From Chloroflexota bacterium (lineage in GTDB: Bacteria > Chloroflexota > Anaerolineae > Promineifilales > Promineifilaceae): a stretch of DNA of 16,520 nucleotides. Numbering within the stretch: the first letter of the stretch is position 1; every line of letters begins with the position of its first letter. The DNA is taken from positions 1 to 16,520 of the forward strand of contig DOXE01000034.1 in assembly GCA_003519205.1 (NCBI GenBank), in the 5' to 3' direction. The translations under genes and the position numbers were made by a program. This document shows, piece after piece, positions 1 through 7,462 of this stretch. Under the pieces are notes generated by a model. The model was given only the letters and a program-made list of their open reading frames with translations. It made no database searches and was not told the DNA's origin.

Positions 1-58
1 GGGTGGATTTGCCGACATTCGGCCGGCCTACCAGAGCCACTAGTGCTTTGCGGCTCAC
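1..58 (-). CDS. der: Ribosome-assembly GTPase Der (EngA), N-terminal fragment cut by the window edge
   Basis: Reading the minus strand from a GTG at 58-56 gives an open frame to the window edge that starts MSRKALVALVGRPNVGKST. The GRPNVGKST segment is a P-loop (G1) of the TrmE-Era-EngA type, and its position about ten residues after the start fits the first G domain of Der, a double GTPase needed for 50S ribosome maturation. An AGGAG Shine-Dalgarno site lies at 71-67, eight bases before the GTG, inside the end of cdaR. The cdaR stop codon is only 2 nt upstream, so the two genes are probably co-transcribed and perhaps translationally coupled. Only 19 codons are visible. Era also has a P-loop near its N terminus, so Der is the best reading rather than proven; the second G domain and KH domain lie outside the window. 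Confidence 0.8.
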   Translation of the reverse strand, partial: MSRKALVALVGRPNVGKST

Positions 59-60
59 GG

Positions 61-1440
61 CTAGAACTCCTGTTTTGATAAACGATTACCGACCAGTTGG
101 AATTCAATTGGAAGCATAGCAACGGGAACAGTGAAGAGTTGGTGCCCTCCTCGGCCTTCACTGCCAGTGCTCTGGAGGGATAGTTGGGAGCCGAGGCTCA
201 AGGGCGAGATGGGAGCTTCCAAAGTGTCGGTGACTGTACCCGAGATAATAACCGATATCTGGGCTGGCTGGGTGGATCTGACCTCCACCTCATCAGCCGA
301 AACAGATACGAAGGGCTCGACCACATGGGTACCTGTTATTAGATTGAGCAAATCGACAGTTACCCGGACATCATCTTCTGCCAATGAATCCAGCGTTGGA
401 AGAGGTCCAAATAAGAAAACACGTACTTCTTCAGGATCAAGAATTGCCTCCAACCCTTCGCCTAAAGCTCGAACCTCTACTGGTTTTTGGACAACGCTAC
501 TTGTGAGAATGGGCTCTACCTCAACTGTGACAAGGATTGGCTGGAGTTCTATTAATCCAACCCCCTCTGGCAGATCTAAGGCAACTTGCTGGGTAGTTGT
601 CTCATCAAGACCAGTAATGTCTATAGGCTCGGTTTGGATCCGCAAACCTTCAAGAATTCCTGAGCCGCCCGTTACTTGTATGCTGCTGGGTTCCACCTTG
701 ACGTCCAGTAAGCGATATCCCGGCGCCGGTTCGCCATTCCAATCAACGGTGATGGGTTTCTCAGCAAAACCAGCCAGCTCTTGAACGGGGACGATTACCT
801 CCACTTCCCTGGGATTCAAGGTCAAGCCAACAGTACTAGCTACATCACCGCCCATATCGTAAAAGGTGGGACGGCGCAGCTCGGAGATATCTTCTCTGTC
901 ATTATCTAGGAAAACGATGACACGGCTTTCAGCAATTTGATCAACCCGGTCTGCCGAACCTGTCACCTGAATCGTTTCCGGTTCCACACGAGCATCGGCA
1001 ATCCTATGACCTCGAGCTACCTCACCTCTTATCTGAAGGTCGACTGGGATCTCGCGAGTGATGATTTGTTCAAGTTGTAACTGGGCAGATTCGGGAAAGA
1101 CAGACAGGATATCGATCAATTCCACACCACTACTAACCTGAATCGGCACATCGACCTCACCGTAAGGTACTTCGCTCAAGTCGATGGTGGCAGTAAAATC
1201 GGCCGGGGTTAGTTGGTCCAGCGCCGACAAGGGTCCTTGCAAGGTGATCAATACTGATTCTGGAGGTCTGCCAAGCACCTCAACATCCGCTTCCTTACGA
1301 ATAATATTGACCGGAACTTCCAGTGTGCGACCTTCTACCGGATCGTTGACTCGCACGGCCGTGGCCCAGATAATGACCGCCAGTATAAAAGCCAGTAGTA
1401 AAGTTGTAAAACCGGAAAAAATCGAACGGATAAATCGCAT
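61..1440 (-). CDS. cdaR: CdaR, YbbR-domain regulator of c-di-AMP synthase
   Basis: 459 aa. A single N-terminal membrane helix (about residues 9-29) is followed by a long extracytoplasmic part with four YbbR-type beta repeats, roughly residues 39-123, 129-218, 228-308 and 319-400. Repeats 2 and 3 show the clearest shared signature (RIADARVEPETIQVTG against RLLDVKVEPSSIQVTG), with a shorter echo in the fourth. The C-terminal 55 residues are Ser/Thr/Gly-rich and unassigned. YbbR proteins next to CdaA bind the synthase in the membrane and modulate its output; that role is inferred here from family and position. The ATG start at 1440 gives the membrane anchor directly. Its ribosome site is weak (GAGAG about 8 nt upstream). 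It lies 96 nt after cdaA on the same strand, with der starting 2 nt after its stop. Confidence 0.9.
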   Translation of the reverse strand: MRFIRSIFSGFTTLLLAFILAVIIWATAVRVNDPVEGRTLEVPVNIIRKEADVEVLGRPPESVLITLQGPLSALDQLTPADFTATIDLSEVPYGEVDVPIQVSSGVELIDILSVFPESAQLQLEQIITREIPVDLQIRGEVARGHRIADARVEPETIQVTGSADRVDQIAESRVIVFLDNDREDISELRRPTFYDMGGDVASTVGLTLNPREVEVIVPVQELAGFAEKPITVDWNGEPAPGYRLLDVKVEPSSIQVTGGSGILEGLRIQTEPIDITGLDETTTQQVALDLPEGVGLIELQPILVTVEVEPILTSSVVQKPVEVRALGEGLEAILDPEEVRVFLFGPLPTLDSLAEDDVRVTVDLLNLITGTHVVEPFVSVSADEVEVRSTQPAQISVIISGTVTDTLEAPISPLSLGSQLSLQSTGSEGRGGHQLFTVPVAMLPIEFQLVGNRLSKQEF

Positions 1441-1536
1441 TTTGGATGCTCTCGGCCGATAATTGCTCAGAAATTCAAATTAGGTGGAGTAGGGCCTTTC
1501 AAGCATAAATTAAAGTTAAAAAGAACCTCACCTCGG

Positions 1537-2388
1537 TTAGCCGCTTGCCACCATACTCGACTGATTGTACAAGAAAGCGTTGAGGATGATGCCGATCCGC
1601 GATGGCTCCTGACGGCGAATGATCCGGCCGTTATGAGCAATTGAGATCTGGCCTGTTTCCTCAGATACGACGATGACAATCGCATCACTAACCTCGCTAA
1701 TGCCTAAAGCAGCCCGGTGACGCAATCCCATCTGCCTATCCGAAAGACTTCGGGTTGACAGAGGAAGCACACAAGCGGCGGCAGCAATCCGATCATCTCG
1801 AAAAATGACCGCGCCATCGTGCAACTCTGTATGTTTATTGAAAATAGTCACCAACAGTTCTGAAGTCGGCTCGGCATTCAGAAGGATACCTGTATCGATA
1901 TACTCTTGTAAACCAGTTTCTTGCTCTAGAACGATCAGTGCGCCCTCGCGACGGCGCGATAACTGCTGGCAGGCATTGGCTACAGGCTCGACAATCTGGC
2001 TAGGGGAATCGCGGCGAATAAAACGAAAGTAGCGTCCTGCCCGGCCAAGCTGCTCCAAGGCTCTGCGCAATTCGGGCTGAAAGATGACAGGCACCGCTAC
2101 TAACAATGCGGGTAAGAGGGCAGCGATCATCCAACGCGAAGCGGTGAGATCGATAACCGTAACCGATATCAAACCAAGCAACACGACCAGGATAATGACG
2201 CCGCGTAAAAGCTGGACAGCCCGAGTCCCACGGATAAGCTGGAATACACCATAAATAGCGGCCGTGACTAACAAGATGTCAACAAGGTGGATTATCGGGC
2301 GGTCTGTAAATCGACCTAGGTAATATGATAATTGTTCCAAATCAAACTCCGCTCGAAGTTCGCGGCGATAGGCAGTAAACAGGCGCAA
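1537..2388 (-). CDS. cdaA: CdaA, membrane diadenylate cyclase (c-di-AMP synthase)
   Basis: 283 aa. It condenses two ATP into cyclic di-AMP, which in Gram-positive bacteria controls potassium and osmolyte uptake and cell-wall homeostasis. Three membrane helices lie at about residues 32-52, 57-80 and 86-104, followed by a DAC domain from about 115. The catalytic signatures are present: LHDGAVI (DGA at 191-193), GLRHRAALG (RHR at 223-225) and the SEETG segment at 242-246. Length and architecture are normal for CdaA and unlike DisA, which lacks the helices. The start is uncertain. The longest frame begins at TTG 2388, with only a weak purine stretch close by, and an in-frame TGA lies ten codons upstream, so no ATG is available before the first helix. 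Another TTG at codon 17 is possible. The TPR gene ends 102 nt upstream on the same strand. Confidence 0.93.
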   Translation of the reverse strand: MRLFTAYRRELRAEFDLEQLSYYLGRFTDRPIIHLVDILLVTAAIYGVFQLIRGTRAVQLLRGVIILVVLLGLISVTVIDLTASRWMIAALLPALLVAVPVIFQPELRRALEQLGRAGRYFRFIRRDSPSQIVEPVANACQQLSRRREGALIVLEQETGLQEYIDTGILLNAEPTSELLVTIFNKHTELHDGAVIFRDDRIAAAACVLPLSTRSLSDRQMGLRHRAALGISEVSDAIVIVVSEETGQISIAHNGRIIRRQEPSRIGIILNAFLYNQSSMVASG

Positions 2389-2490
2389 TATCCCGTTCGC
2401 GGCGCTGGAGGCTCCTCAACACATCTAGATTCGACACCGCCAGATGTGGTCGATATCCGGCGACTATCGGCTTGAACGACACCTGACTTT

Positions 2491-4806
2491 TTAGGTGGCG
2501 CTTTGCCGTAACCGATGTAACAATTGGCGATAGCTGGTCGCATTAGGTGGATTCAATTGCAGGATCCTATTTATCGTTTCGATGGCCTTTTGAGTCTCAC
2601 CAGCGTCAAGTTGGGCTTCGCCCAATTTGTCCAGCAAATTAATTGCCTCTTGCTCTCGTCCTTGGCGAATGTACAATCGTGTTAAGCGATCCGCCAGCCC
2701 AGCGTCATCTGGACGCCGCTCTACCATGTTTTCCAAGATACTCTCGACTTTTTCACCTTGTCCTTGTCGAACAAGGCGTACCAAGTACCGATCAAGCTGG
2801 CGTAAGGCACTGTTTGCCTGGTTAACCTTATAGTAGAGGTCGACAAGTGTGAGTGCGATGGCTTCGTCATCAGGATCGCTGGTGCTCAGTTCGTTATAGG
2901 CTGCCAACGCCCGCTTCCAATCCAATCGTTGCATATCAATATCAGCGATGGCGCGAAGTAGGCGAGAGCGCCAATTCTTCTCGGGCGAACCTTTAGGAGC
3001 GAGTCGAAGGGCGGTCAAGTAGGTATCTCGAGCCTTTTCCACCTCGGCTAGATTGTAATATGCATCGCCCATGACGACGTAATGGTCCAAGGCCCGATCA
3101 ATACGTCCTTGCTCGATAAGCATATCAATCAGCAATGACCGGTTGGTTAAGTCCATTGGTGATAATTCTACTGCTCGCTCATAATTGCTGATGGCGCCGC
3201 TAGGATCACCCCTAACCTGGTAAGTATCGCCAATGGTAAGATATTTATTTACCGCAATCTGGGTTCTTTCCTGCTTAACCATTAATTCCGCTAACTGGAT
3301 ATGGCCAGCTAGATAGTGCGGAGAGAGTTGGATTGCCCGATATGCTTCTTCGACAGCACTATCAAATTTATCCTGATCAGCGTATTCCTGGCTGAGATGC
3401 AGCGATTCCAAGACTGATAGAGAGCCCGCTGTCAAGATCTCGCCCAAAATCAGCGTTTCTCCCTCAGGGGAAAGATTGTCTAGTCTTTGCCGTGCCTCTT
3501 TCACCCGGGTCTGCCATCCAGGTTTGTTCAAAAAATTAACCAAGGCATCGATAAATTCGGTCAATTTGCCTGGTTCGGCATCTGACAAGAGGTCTTCGGC
3601 AAAATAATCATACTGCTCGTTAACGCGCCAGGCGATTTCCGGTGGAGTTATGTTTAAGTCAATATATTTCAGGGCAGCAATATAATGCCCGGCCGCTTTG
3701 CTTTTATCGCCGCGTAACTGGTATAGCTCCCCAATAGAATAGTGTGAAGCCGGGCGATACATCGGCTCTTCACGGGCAGTCGCAAATTCATGAACTGCTT
3801 GTTTGACAAGCCTTTTCTCTTTAAAAAGCACGCCGAGGCAAAAATGAGCTGCCACGCTGGTTGCACCCCCCTTAATTGCTCTTTCGAAACAGTCGATCGC
3901 TTCATTGGTCATGCCTCTAGTCTCAAAATCCAAGGCCTGACTTATCAGAGCATCCCGCTCCAGCTTACTTAGGGATCCATCGTTAGCGTCTGACAAAACG
4001 CCGTCGTTCTCTTCCGAAAAAATCTCTTGTGCCAACTGTTGCCGTGCGGCATTCATCGTACCTTCTACCAAACCGCCGTCGCTTTCTTGCTCTGGTTCCC
4101 ATTCAAGGGGTTCAGCTTCCAAAGCTTTAGCCATACGTCTAACTGCGTCGCTCGAGGCAATATCCAATTCAAATGAGTCAAGGGTCGCCTGTTCATACTC
4201 TTCAAAAACGATTTTCTCGCCCCGGCGAATAAGGTCCAAAGCGGTTAGCGCATCGGGGTTCTTAGGATCCAGTTCGAGGGCCAAGCCGCACATCTTTAAA
4301 GCTTGTTCGACGCTTCCACGAGAATGATAAATTCGAGCCATGGCAAGATACTCGCGAATGGCGTTGCTCACTAATTCCTGGCGTTTATAGACGGCTGCAA
4401 GGCGCTGATGCCCGCCAAGCAAGTCTGGATCCAGGCTAACTGCTCTAAGCCAATTGCCAACAGCTTCGTCCAGCCGCTTGCGTCGTAATTGGATCTCGCC
4501 CAGCGCCATATAGGTCTGACCAGCTTCGACCAGGAGACCCAACCGCTCTTGAACGTCGGCCACATGCTTCAGATAAATCATGTCACCGCGAGAGTATCGG
4601 GCTGCCAGCTTGTAATTTTCAAGCGCCTGGTCAAATTGCCCTAGCTCTGCGTAGGCCATACCTAAGCCGGCATACGGGGCTGGTTCATCGGCAACAGCCG
4701 CAATCGCCTGTTCGAACTCGGCAATGGCTTCTGGCCACTGTTGTTCCCAACTGTATGAATGTCCCTTTCTCAGCGCTTCCTCGTAGCGGGCACGGTTATC
4801 CGTCAA
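2491..4806 (-). CDS. Large cytoplasmic tetratricopeptide-repeat protein
   Basis: 771 aa of helical repeats with no signal peptide or membrane helix, so probably cytoplasmic. Several TPR pairs cover residues about 20-190 (for example PAPYAGLGMAYAELGQFDQA), 285-385 and 470-771. They are separated by an acidic linker (about 200-280) and a less regular stretch around 390-450. TPR arrays are protein-interaction scaffolds; no catalytic domain is visible and the partner is unknown. The start is TTG at 4806. It is well supported by a GGAGG Shine-Dalgarno site (4817-4813) exactly 6 nt upstream, and no ATG lies near the first repeat. It is the first gene of the minus-strand run leading to cdaA, cdaR and der, so a role linked to c-di-AMP signalling is possible, but this is inference from position only. 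Confidence 0.85.
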   Translation of the reverse strand: MTDNRARYEEALRKGHSYSWEQQWPEAIAEFEQAIAAVADEPAPYAGLGMAYAELGQFDQALENYKLAARYSRGDMIYLKHVADVQERLGLLVEAGQTYMALGEIQLRRKRLDEAVGNWLRAVSLDPDLLGGHQRLAAVYKRQELVSNAIREYLAMARIYHSRGSVEQALKMCGLALELDPKNPDALTALDLIRRGEKIVFEEYEQATLDSFELDIASSDAVRRMAKALEAEPLEWEPEQESDGGLVEGTMNAARQQLAQEIFSEENDGVLSDANDGSLSKLERDALISQALDFETRGMTNEAIDCFERAIKGGATSVAAHFCLGVLFKEKRLVKQAVHEFATAREEPMYRPASHYSIGELYQLRGDKSKAAGHYIAALKYIDLNITPPEIAWRVNEQYDYFAEDLLSDAEPGKLTEFIDALVNFLNKPGWQTRVKEARQRLDNLSPEGETLILGEILTAGSLSVLESLHLSQEYADQDKFDSAVEEAYRAIQLSPHYLAGHIQLAELMVKQERTQIAVNKYLTIGDTYQVRGDPSGAISNYERAVELSPMDLTNRSLLIDMLIEQGRIDRALDHYVVMGDAYYNLAEVEKARDTYLTALRLAPKGSPEKNWRSRLLRAIADIDMQRLDWKRALAAYNELSTSDPDDEAIALTLVDLYYKVNQANSALRQLDRYLVRLVRQGQGEKVESILENMVERRPDDAGLADRLTRLYIRQGREQEAINLLDKLGEAQLDAGETQKAIETINRILQLNPPNATSYRQLLHRLRQSAT

Positions 4807-4841
4807 CTAGAGCCTCCGTAACGTATCGTGGAATCTGGCAA

Positions 4842-4850
4842 AGTATACCA
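4842..4850 (-). promoter_or_regulatory. Extended -10 promoter for the TPR-cdaA-cdaR-der run
   Basis: On the minus strand the sequence TGG-TATACT (TGn at 4850-4848, -10 hexamer at 4847-4842) forms an extended -10 element matching TATAAT at five of six positions. No good -35 hexamer is present, which is usual for extended -10 promoters. It would start transcription about 25-30 nt before the TTG start of the TPR gene, leaving room for the GGAGG site. No transcription data were available. Confidence 0.45.
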
Positions 4851-4895
4851 CAGGGAAAATTTCACGAAAAGCTTCAATTAAACATAAAATTATAT

Positions 4896-4924
4896 CTTGT
4901 GCTGCAATCTGAGTTATGGTAAGA
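4896..4924 (+). promoter_or_regulatory. Weak candidate promoter for the 5090 gene
   Basis: TTGTGC, 17 nt, then TAAGAT reads toward the gene at 5090. The -10 matches consensus at 4/6 and the -35 only at 3/6, so this is a weak call. If real, the transcript would carry a leader of about 160 nt containing the inverted repeat at 4963-5045. Confidence 0.25.
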
Positions 4925-4962
4925 TAAGCGGCGCAGAGGGGATGTCACCTAGATGAAAGAGG

Positions 4963-5045
4963 TGCGTTTCGAAGGAGTTGACCTACTGGTGAGGCCAGCC
5001 CTTCTATGCCGGTTGAATTATCCTAAATTTACCTTTCGAAACGCA
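4963..5045. repeat. Perfect 11-bp inverted repeat with 61-nt interior (possible structured leader)
   Basis: TGCGTTTCGAA at 4963-4973 is matched by its exact reverse complement TTCGAAACGCA at 5035-5045. The interior contains a small CTGG/CCAG hairpin (4986-4989 with 4995-4998) and a GAAGG/CCTTC pairing (4971-4975 with 5000-5004) that competes with the inner end of the long stem. A CACCT/AGGTG pair at 4946-4950 and 4960-4964 competes with its outer base. Alternative pairings are what a regulatory leader would show, but it could equally be a pair of protein-binding sites, since each arm contains the palindrome TTCGAA. It matches no riboswitch class I can recall. Confidence 0.5.
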
Positions 5046-5054
5046 TAATTATGC
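5043..5054. repeat. 12-bp perfect palindrome GCATAATTATGC
   Basis: A perfect 12-bp palindrome overlaps the end of the inverted repeat and lies 36 nt before the start codon at 5090. It has the size and symmetry of a dimeric repressor site. No binding protein can be named. Confidence 0.5.
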
Positions 5055-5089
5055 AATAACCCATCAGGAGGGCAAAAGGTAGGTGACAT

Positions 5090-6136
5090 ATGGAAAGCAA
5101 TTCAGGACGTTACATACTCGTCGCGATCGTAGCATTTCTCCTAGGTTGGGCTATCGGTCTCTTCCTATTTGGCTGGGTAATTTGGCCTGTTGAATATACA
5201 GGTGCCGGTCCACAGGATCTGACCGAACAAGATCAGCAGGTCTATTTAATAGCGCTGGCTGATTTGTATGCCTTTGACAGCAATATGGGGCGAGTACAGC
5301 AAGCCCTTGGCAATTGGCCAGAAGCTGATCAAACAATTTGCCAATTGGCGAATACTTCCGTCGATCCAGCGGCAGCAGCCCGGTATAATGCTTTAGCTGC
5401 CGTTTTAAACGGTACCGGCTGTACCGGGGCTGTGGGAACCATCCCTTCCGTGGAAGATGAAGGTGGCGGCCGAGGTGGTCTCGGATATTTTGCCCTTATC
5501 TGCGGTTTATTCGCTTTACTGCTGGTAGTTGTAGCTGGCATCTTGTTGGTAGTTCGCCGGCGGGGACCTCAACCAAGTGCAGTTGAACCTCGCATACAGG
5601 AAACCCCGTCCGTAGCACCAATTACTGAGATAGAGGCGGCCGAGGAACAAATCACAGCCATCGCCCGGTTCACGACCACTTTCGTGCGTGGAAATGACAC
5701 GTATGATGAATCCTTCAGTATCGAAAACGAAGACGGTGATTTCCTGGGCGAGTGTGGTGTTGGACTGTCAGACACCATTGGGACAGAAACACCGAAGAAT
5801 GTGACGGCTTTTGAGGTTTGGCTTTTCGACAAGAATGATATACGAACGGTAACGAAGGTCGTTATGAGCGATCATGCCTTTTTCGACGAGGCGATCAAAG
5901 CTAAGCTGGCACCCAAGGGTGAACCGGTTTTAGCCCGCCCGAATGAGACCATCGTTCTCGAAACCGCATCTCTCATCGTCAATGCCGAGATCGTGGAGCT
6001 TGAGTACGGCACGAATGATCTGCCACCTCAGAGCTTCTTTGAACGTTTTACGGTAGAGTTATCAGCCTGGGCTAAGGAGGGCGATTTCGGAGAGCCTGAC
6101 GTTCAGGGCCGCGTAGACGATATGCTTGAATTCTAG
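5090..6136 (+). CDS. Unrecognised two-helix membrane protein with conserved-looking cytoplasmic domain
   Basis: 348 aa, not recognised as a named family. It has an N-terminal helix (about 8-33, rich in Gly/Phe/Trp) and an exposed region of about 95 residues with Cys84 and Cys111, which could form a disulfide. A Gly-rich hinge (about 121-131), a second helix (131-156) and an RRR stop-transfer motif follow. After a Pro-rich linker comes a compact C-terminal domain (about 186-348) of alternating beta-type strands with acidic patches. By the positive-inside rule the C-terminal domain should be cytoplasmic and the Cys-containing loop external. The ATG at 5090 is preceded by AGGTG at 5081-5085; a stronger AGGAGG at 5066-5071 sits 18 nt away, too far for normal use. 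It stands alone, between a divergent TPR gene and a convergent dGTPase gene, with its own leader and terminator. Confidence 0.8.
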   Translation: MESNSGRYILVAIVAFLLGWAIGLFLFGWVIWPVEYTGAGPQDLTEQDQQVYLIALADLYAFDSNMGRVQQALGNWPEADQTICQLANTSVDPAAAARYNALAAVLNGTGCTGAVGTIPSVEDEGGGRGGLGYFALICGLFALLLVVVAGILLVVRRRGPQPSAVEPRIQETPSVAPITEIEAAEEQITAIARFTTTFVRGNDTYDESFSIENEDGDFLGECGVGLSDTIGTETPKNVTAFEVWLFDKNDIRTVTKVVMSDHAFFDEAIKAKLAPKGEPVLARPNETIVLETASLIVNAEIVELEYGTNDLPPQSFFERFTVELSAWAKEGDFGEPDVQGRVDDMLEF

Positions 6137-6154
6137 ATCGGCAATGAAAACGAG

Positions 6155-6180
6155 TAGGGGCATGAATTGACATGCCCCTA
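6155..6180. terminator. Bidirectional intrinsic terminator
   Basis: TAGGGGCATG and CATGCCCCTA form a perfect 10-bp stem with a six-base loop (AATTGA). It is followed by TTGTGTTT on the plus strand and by CTCGTTTT on the minus strand. It lies 18 nt after the stop of the plus-strand gene and about 38 nt after the stop of the convergent dGTPase gene, so it can serve both. Confidence 0.8.
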
Positions 6181-6204
6181 TTGTGTTTATGGCAACTATT
6201 CCAT

Positions 6205-6231
6205 TCGACGGTAGATCTCTACGACCGTCGA
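6205..6231. repeat. Perfect 8-bp stem-loop spanning the dGTPase stop codon
   Basis: TCGACGGT at 6205-6212 pairs with ACCGTCGA at 6224-6231 around an 11-nt loop that contains the dGTPase stop codon. There is no T tract directly after it on the minus strand, so it is more likely a 3'-end stabilising hairpin or a helper for the stronger terminator at 6155-6180 than a terminator itself. Confidence 0.5.
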
Positions 6232-7421
6232 TAGGGATCAAACAATTTCTCTCTTTCTTCCAGCGCGAATCTGTCTGTCATTCCGGCGATATAGTCGGTT
6301 ATTACCTGCTCTAAAGGTGTGTGCTCCAATTTCTCTTGGATCTTTGTGGGCAACATCTTGGGCTGTTTCAAATAGGCCTGGAAGATCTCGACGACGACAC
6401 GCTCAGCTTTAGTTTGCATGCGCATGAGACGGTAATGTCGATACATGCTTTTGTAGAGAAAGTCTTTCAGTGCTCTGATTTTCTCATTCAGCGTGGGAGA
6501 ATATTCGACAACGTTTGCCGGCTCCTTTTGGAGACTAGTTGGCGAGTCAACTTGCCGGATAGTCAGGTTGGCGGCAGTCGTCTCGACGACGTCTAATACC
6601 ATCAGGCCAATCAATTCTCGGATCACTTCACGCCTGGTTACGTTGTCAAACGATTCTCCATACCAGCCAATTTGCTCTTTTAGAGCTAACCATATTTCCA
6701 GAGTTTCCAGATCTTCGTGGGTGAAGAGTGAAGCCCGCAAACCATCCTCAAGATCGTGTGCATTGTAGGCAATTTCATCAGCAACATTAGCAATCTGGCC
6801 CTCCAATGATGCCCGGGTGTTAGGATCAAAATCGGCCACCTCGCTCTTATCGTATTCAGTCTCATGCTTGATGATCCCCTCGCGCGTTTCGTAGGTAAGA
6901 TTGAGACCAGGAAAGTCAGAGAAGCTATCCTCTAAAGCGGTTACGATGCGATAGCTTTGCGTATTATGGTTAAAGCCGCCAAAGTCTTGCATGAGCTCAT
7001 TAAGAGCAATCTCGCCAGCATGCCCAAAGGGTGGATGACCTAAATCGTGGGCCAGGCAAATCGCTTCGGTAAGGTCTTCATTGCCCCCTAACGCGCGGGC
7101 GATGGATCGACCTAATTGAGTCACTTCTAGTGTATGCGTCAACCGGTCACGGTAATGGTCTCCTTCATAAAATACGAATACCTGCGTCTTATATTCCAGT
7201 CGACGAAAGGCCGTGGTATGGATGATACGATCGCGATCTTTTTGAAAAGCAGTTCGTGTGGCCGATTCCTCTTCTTGATATTTTCGGCCGCGAGATTCGG
7301 CGCTTTTCAATGCATAAGGAGCTAAAATCGTCTTCTCTATTCGCTCTAAATCGGTTCGATTTCTCTGAAAACTCACTGGTTTCCCTCGTTGCTGGTCTGC
7401 ATCCCCCAATATACTTGCCAT
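6219..7421 (-). CDS. dgt: dGTPase-like HD-domain deoxynucleotide triphosphohydrolase
   Basis: 400 aa. The family removes triphosphate from dGTP or other dNTPs, giving a deoxynucleoside and triphosphate, and so limits dNTP pools in the cytoplasm. The start of the conserved region, PYALKSAESRGRKY (35-48), is typical. The HD metal ligands are all visible: H96 in LTHTLEV, H125-D126 in CLAHDLGHPPFGHAG, and D215 in ANVADEIAYNAHDLEDG. The FNHNTQSYRIV segment (150-160) is also family-specific. Length fits the shorter dGTPase-like group rather than the E. coli enzyme. The ATG at 7421 has no clear ribosome site. A GTG at codon 16 (7376) preceded by GAGGG at 6 nt is a good alternative and would still leave the whole domain intact. 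It is convergent with the 5090 gene and divergent from the LysM gene, only 41 nt away. Confidence 0.92.
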   Translation of the reverse strand: MASILGDADQQRGKPVSFQRNRTDLERIEKTILAPYALKSAESRGRKYQEEESATRTAFQKDRDRIIHTTAFRRLEYKTQVFVFYEGDHYRDRLTHTLEVTQLGRSIARALGGNEDLTEAICLAHDLGHPPFGHAGEIALNELMQDFGGFNHNTQSYRIVTALEDSFSDFPGLNLTYETREGIIKHETEYDKSEVADFDPNTRASLEGQIANVADEIAYNAHDLEDGLRASLFTHEDLETLEIWLALKEQIGWYGESFDNVTRREVIRELIGLMVLDVVETTAANLTIRQVDSPTSLQKEPANVVEYSPTLNEKIRALKDFLYKSMYRHYRLMRMQTKAERVVVEIFQAYLKQPKMLPTKIQEKLEHTPLEQVITDYIAGMTDRFALEEREKLFDPYRRS

Positions 7422-7462
7422 AATCTTATGACAAGTGTAACATAATCTAGAGGGCGAGGAAA

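Noticed and set aside
131..784. 217-codon plus-strand open frame opposite cdaR
   Set aside because: Ser/Thr/Pro/Arg-rich composition typical of an antisense shadow; the minus strand carries a clear YbbR protein over the same bases.
2316..2543. 75-codon minus-strand frame spanning the TPR-cdaA gap
   Set aside because: It overlaps the ends of both real genes in another frame and has no recognisable domain or ribosome site.
4955..5050. tRNA or c-di-AMP (ydaO-type) riboswitch in the leader at 4955-5050
   Set aside because: GGTTGAATTATCC only loosely resembles a T arm and no acceptor or anticodon arms fold around it; the ydaO core motifs are not present.
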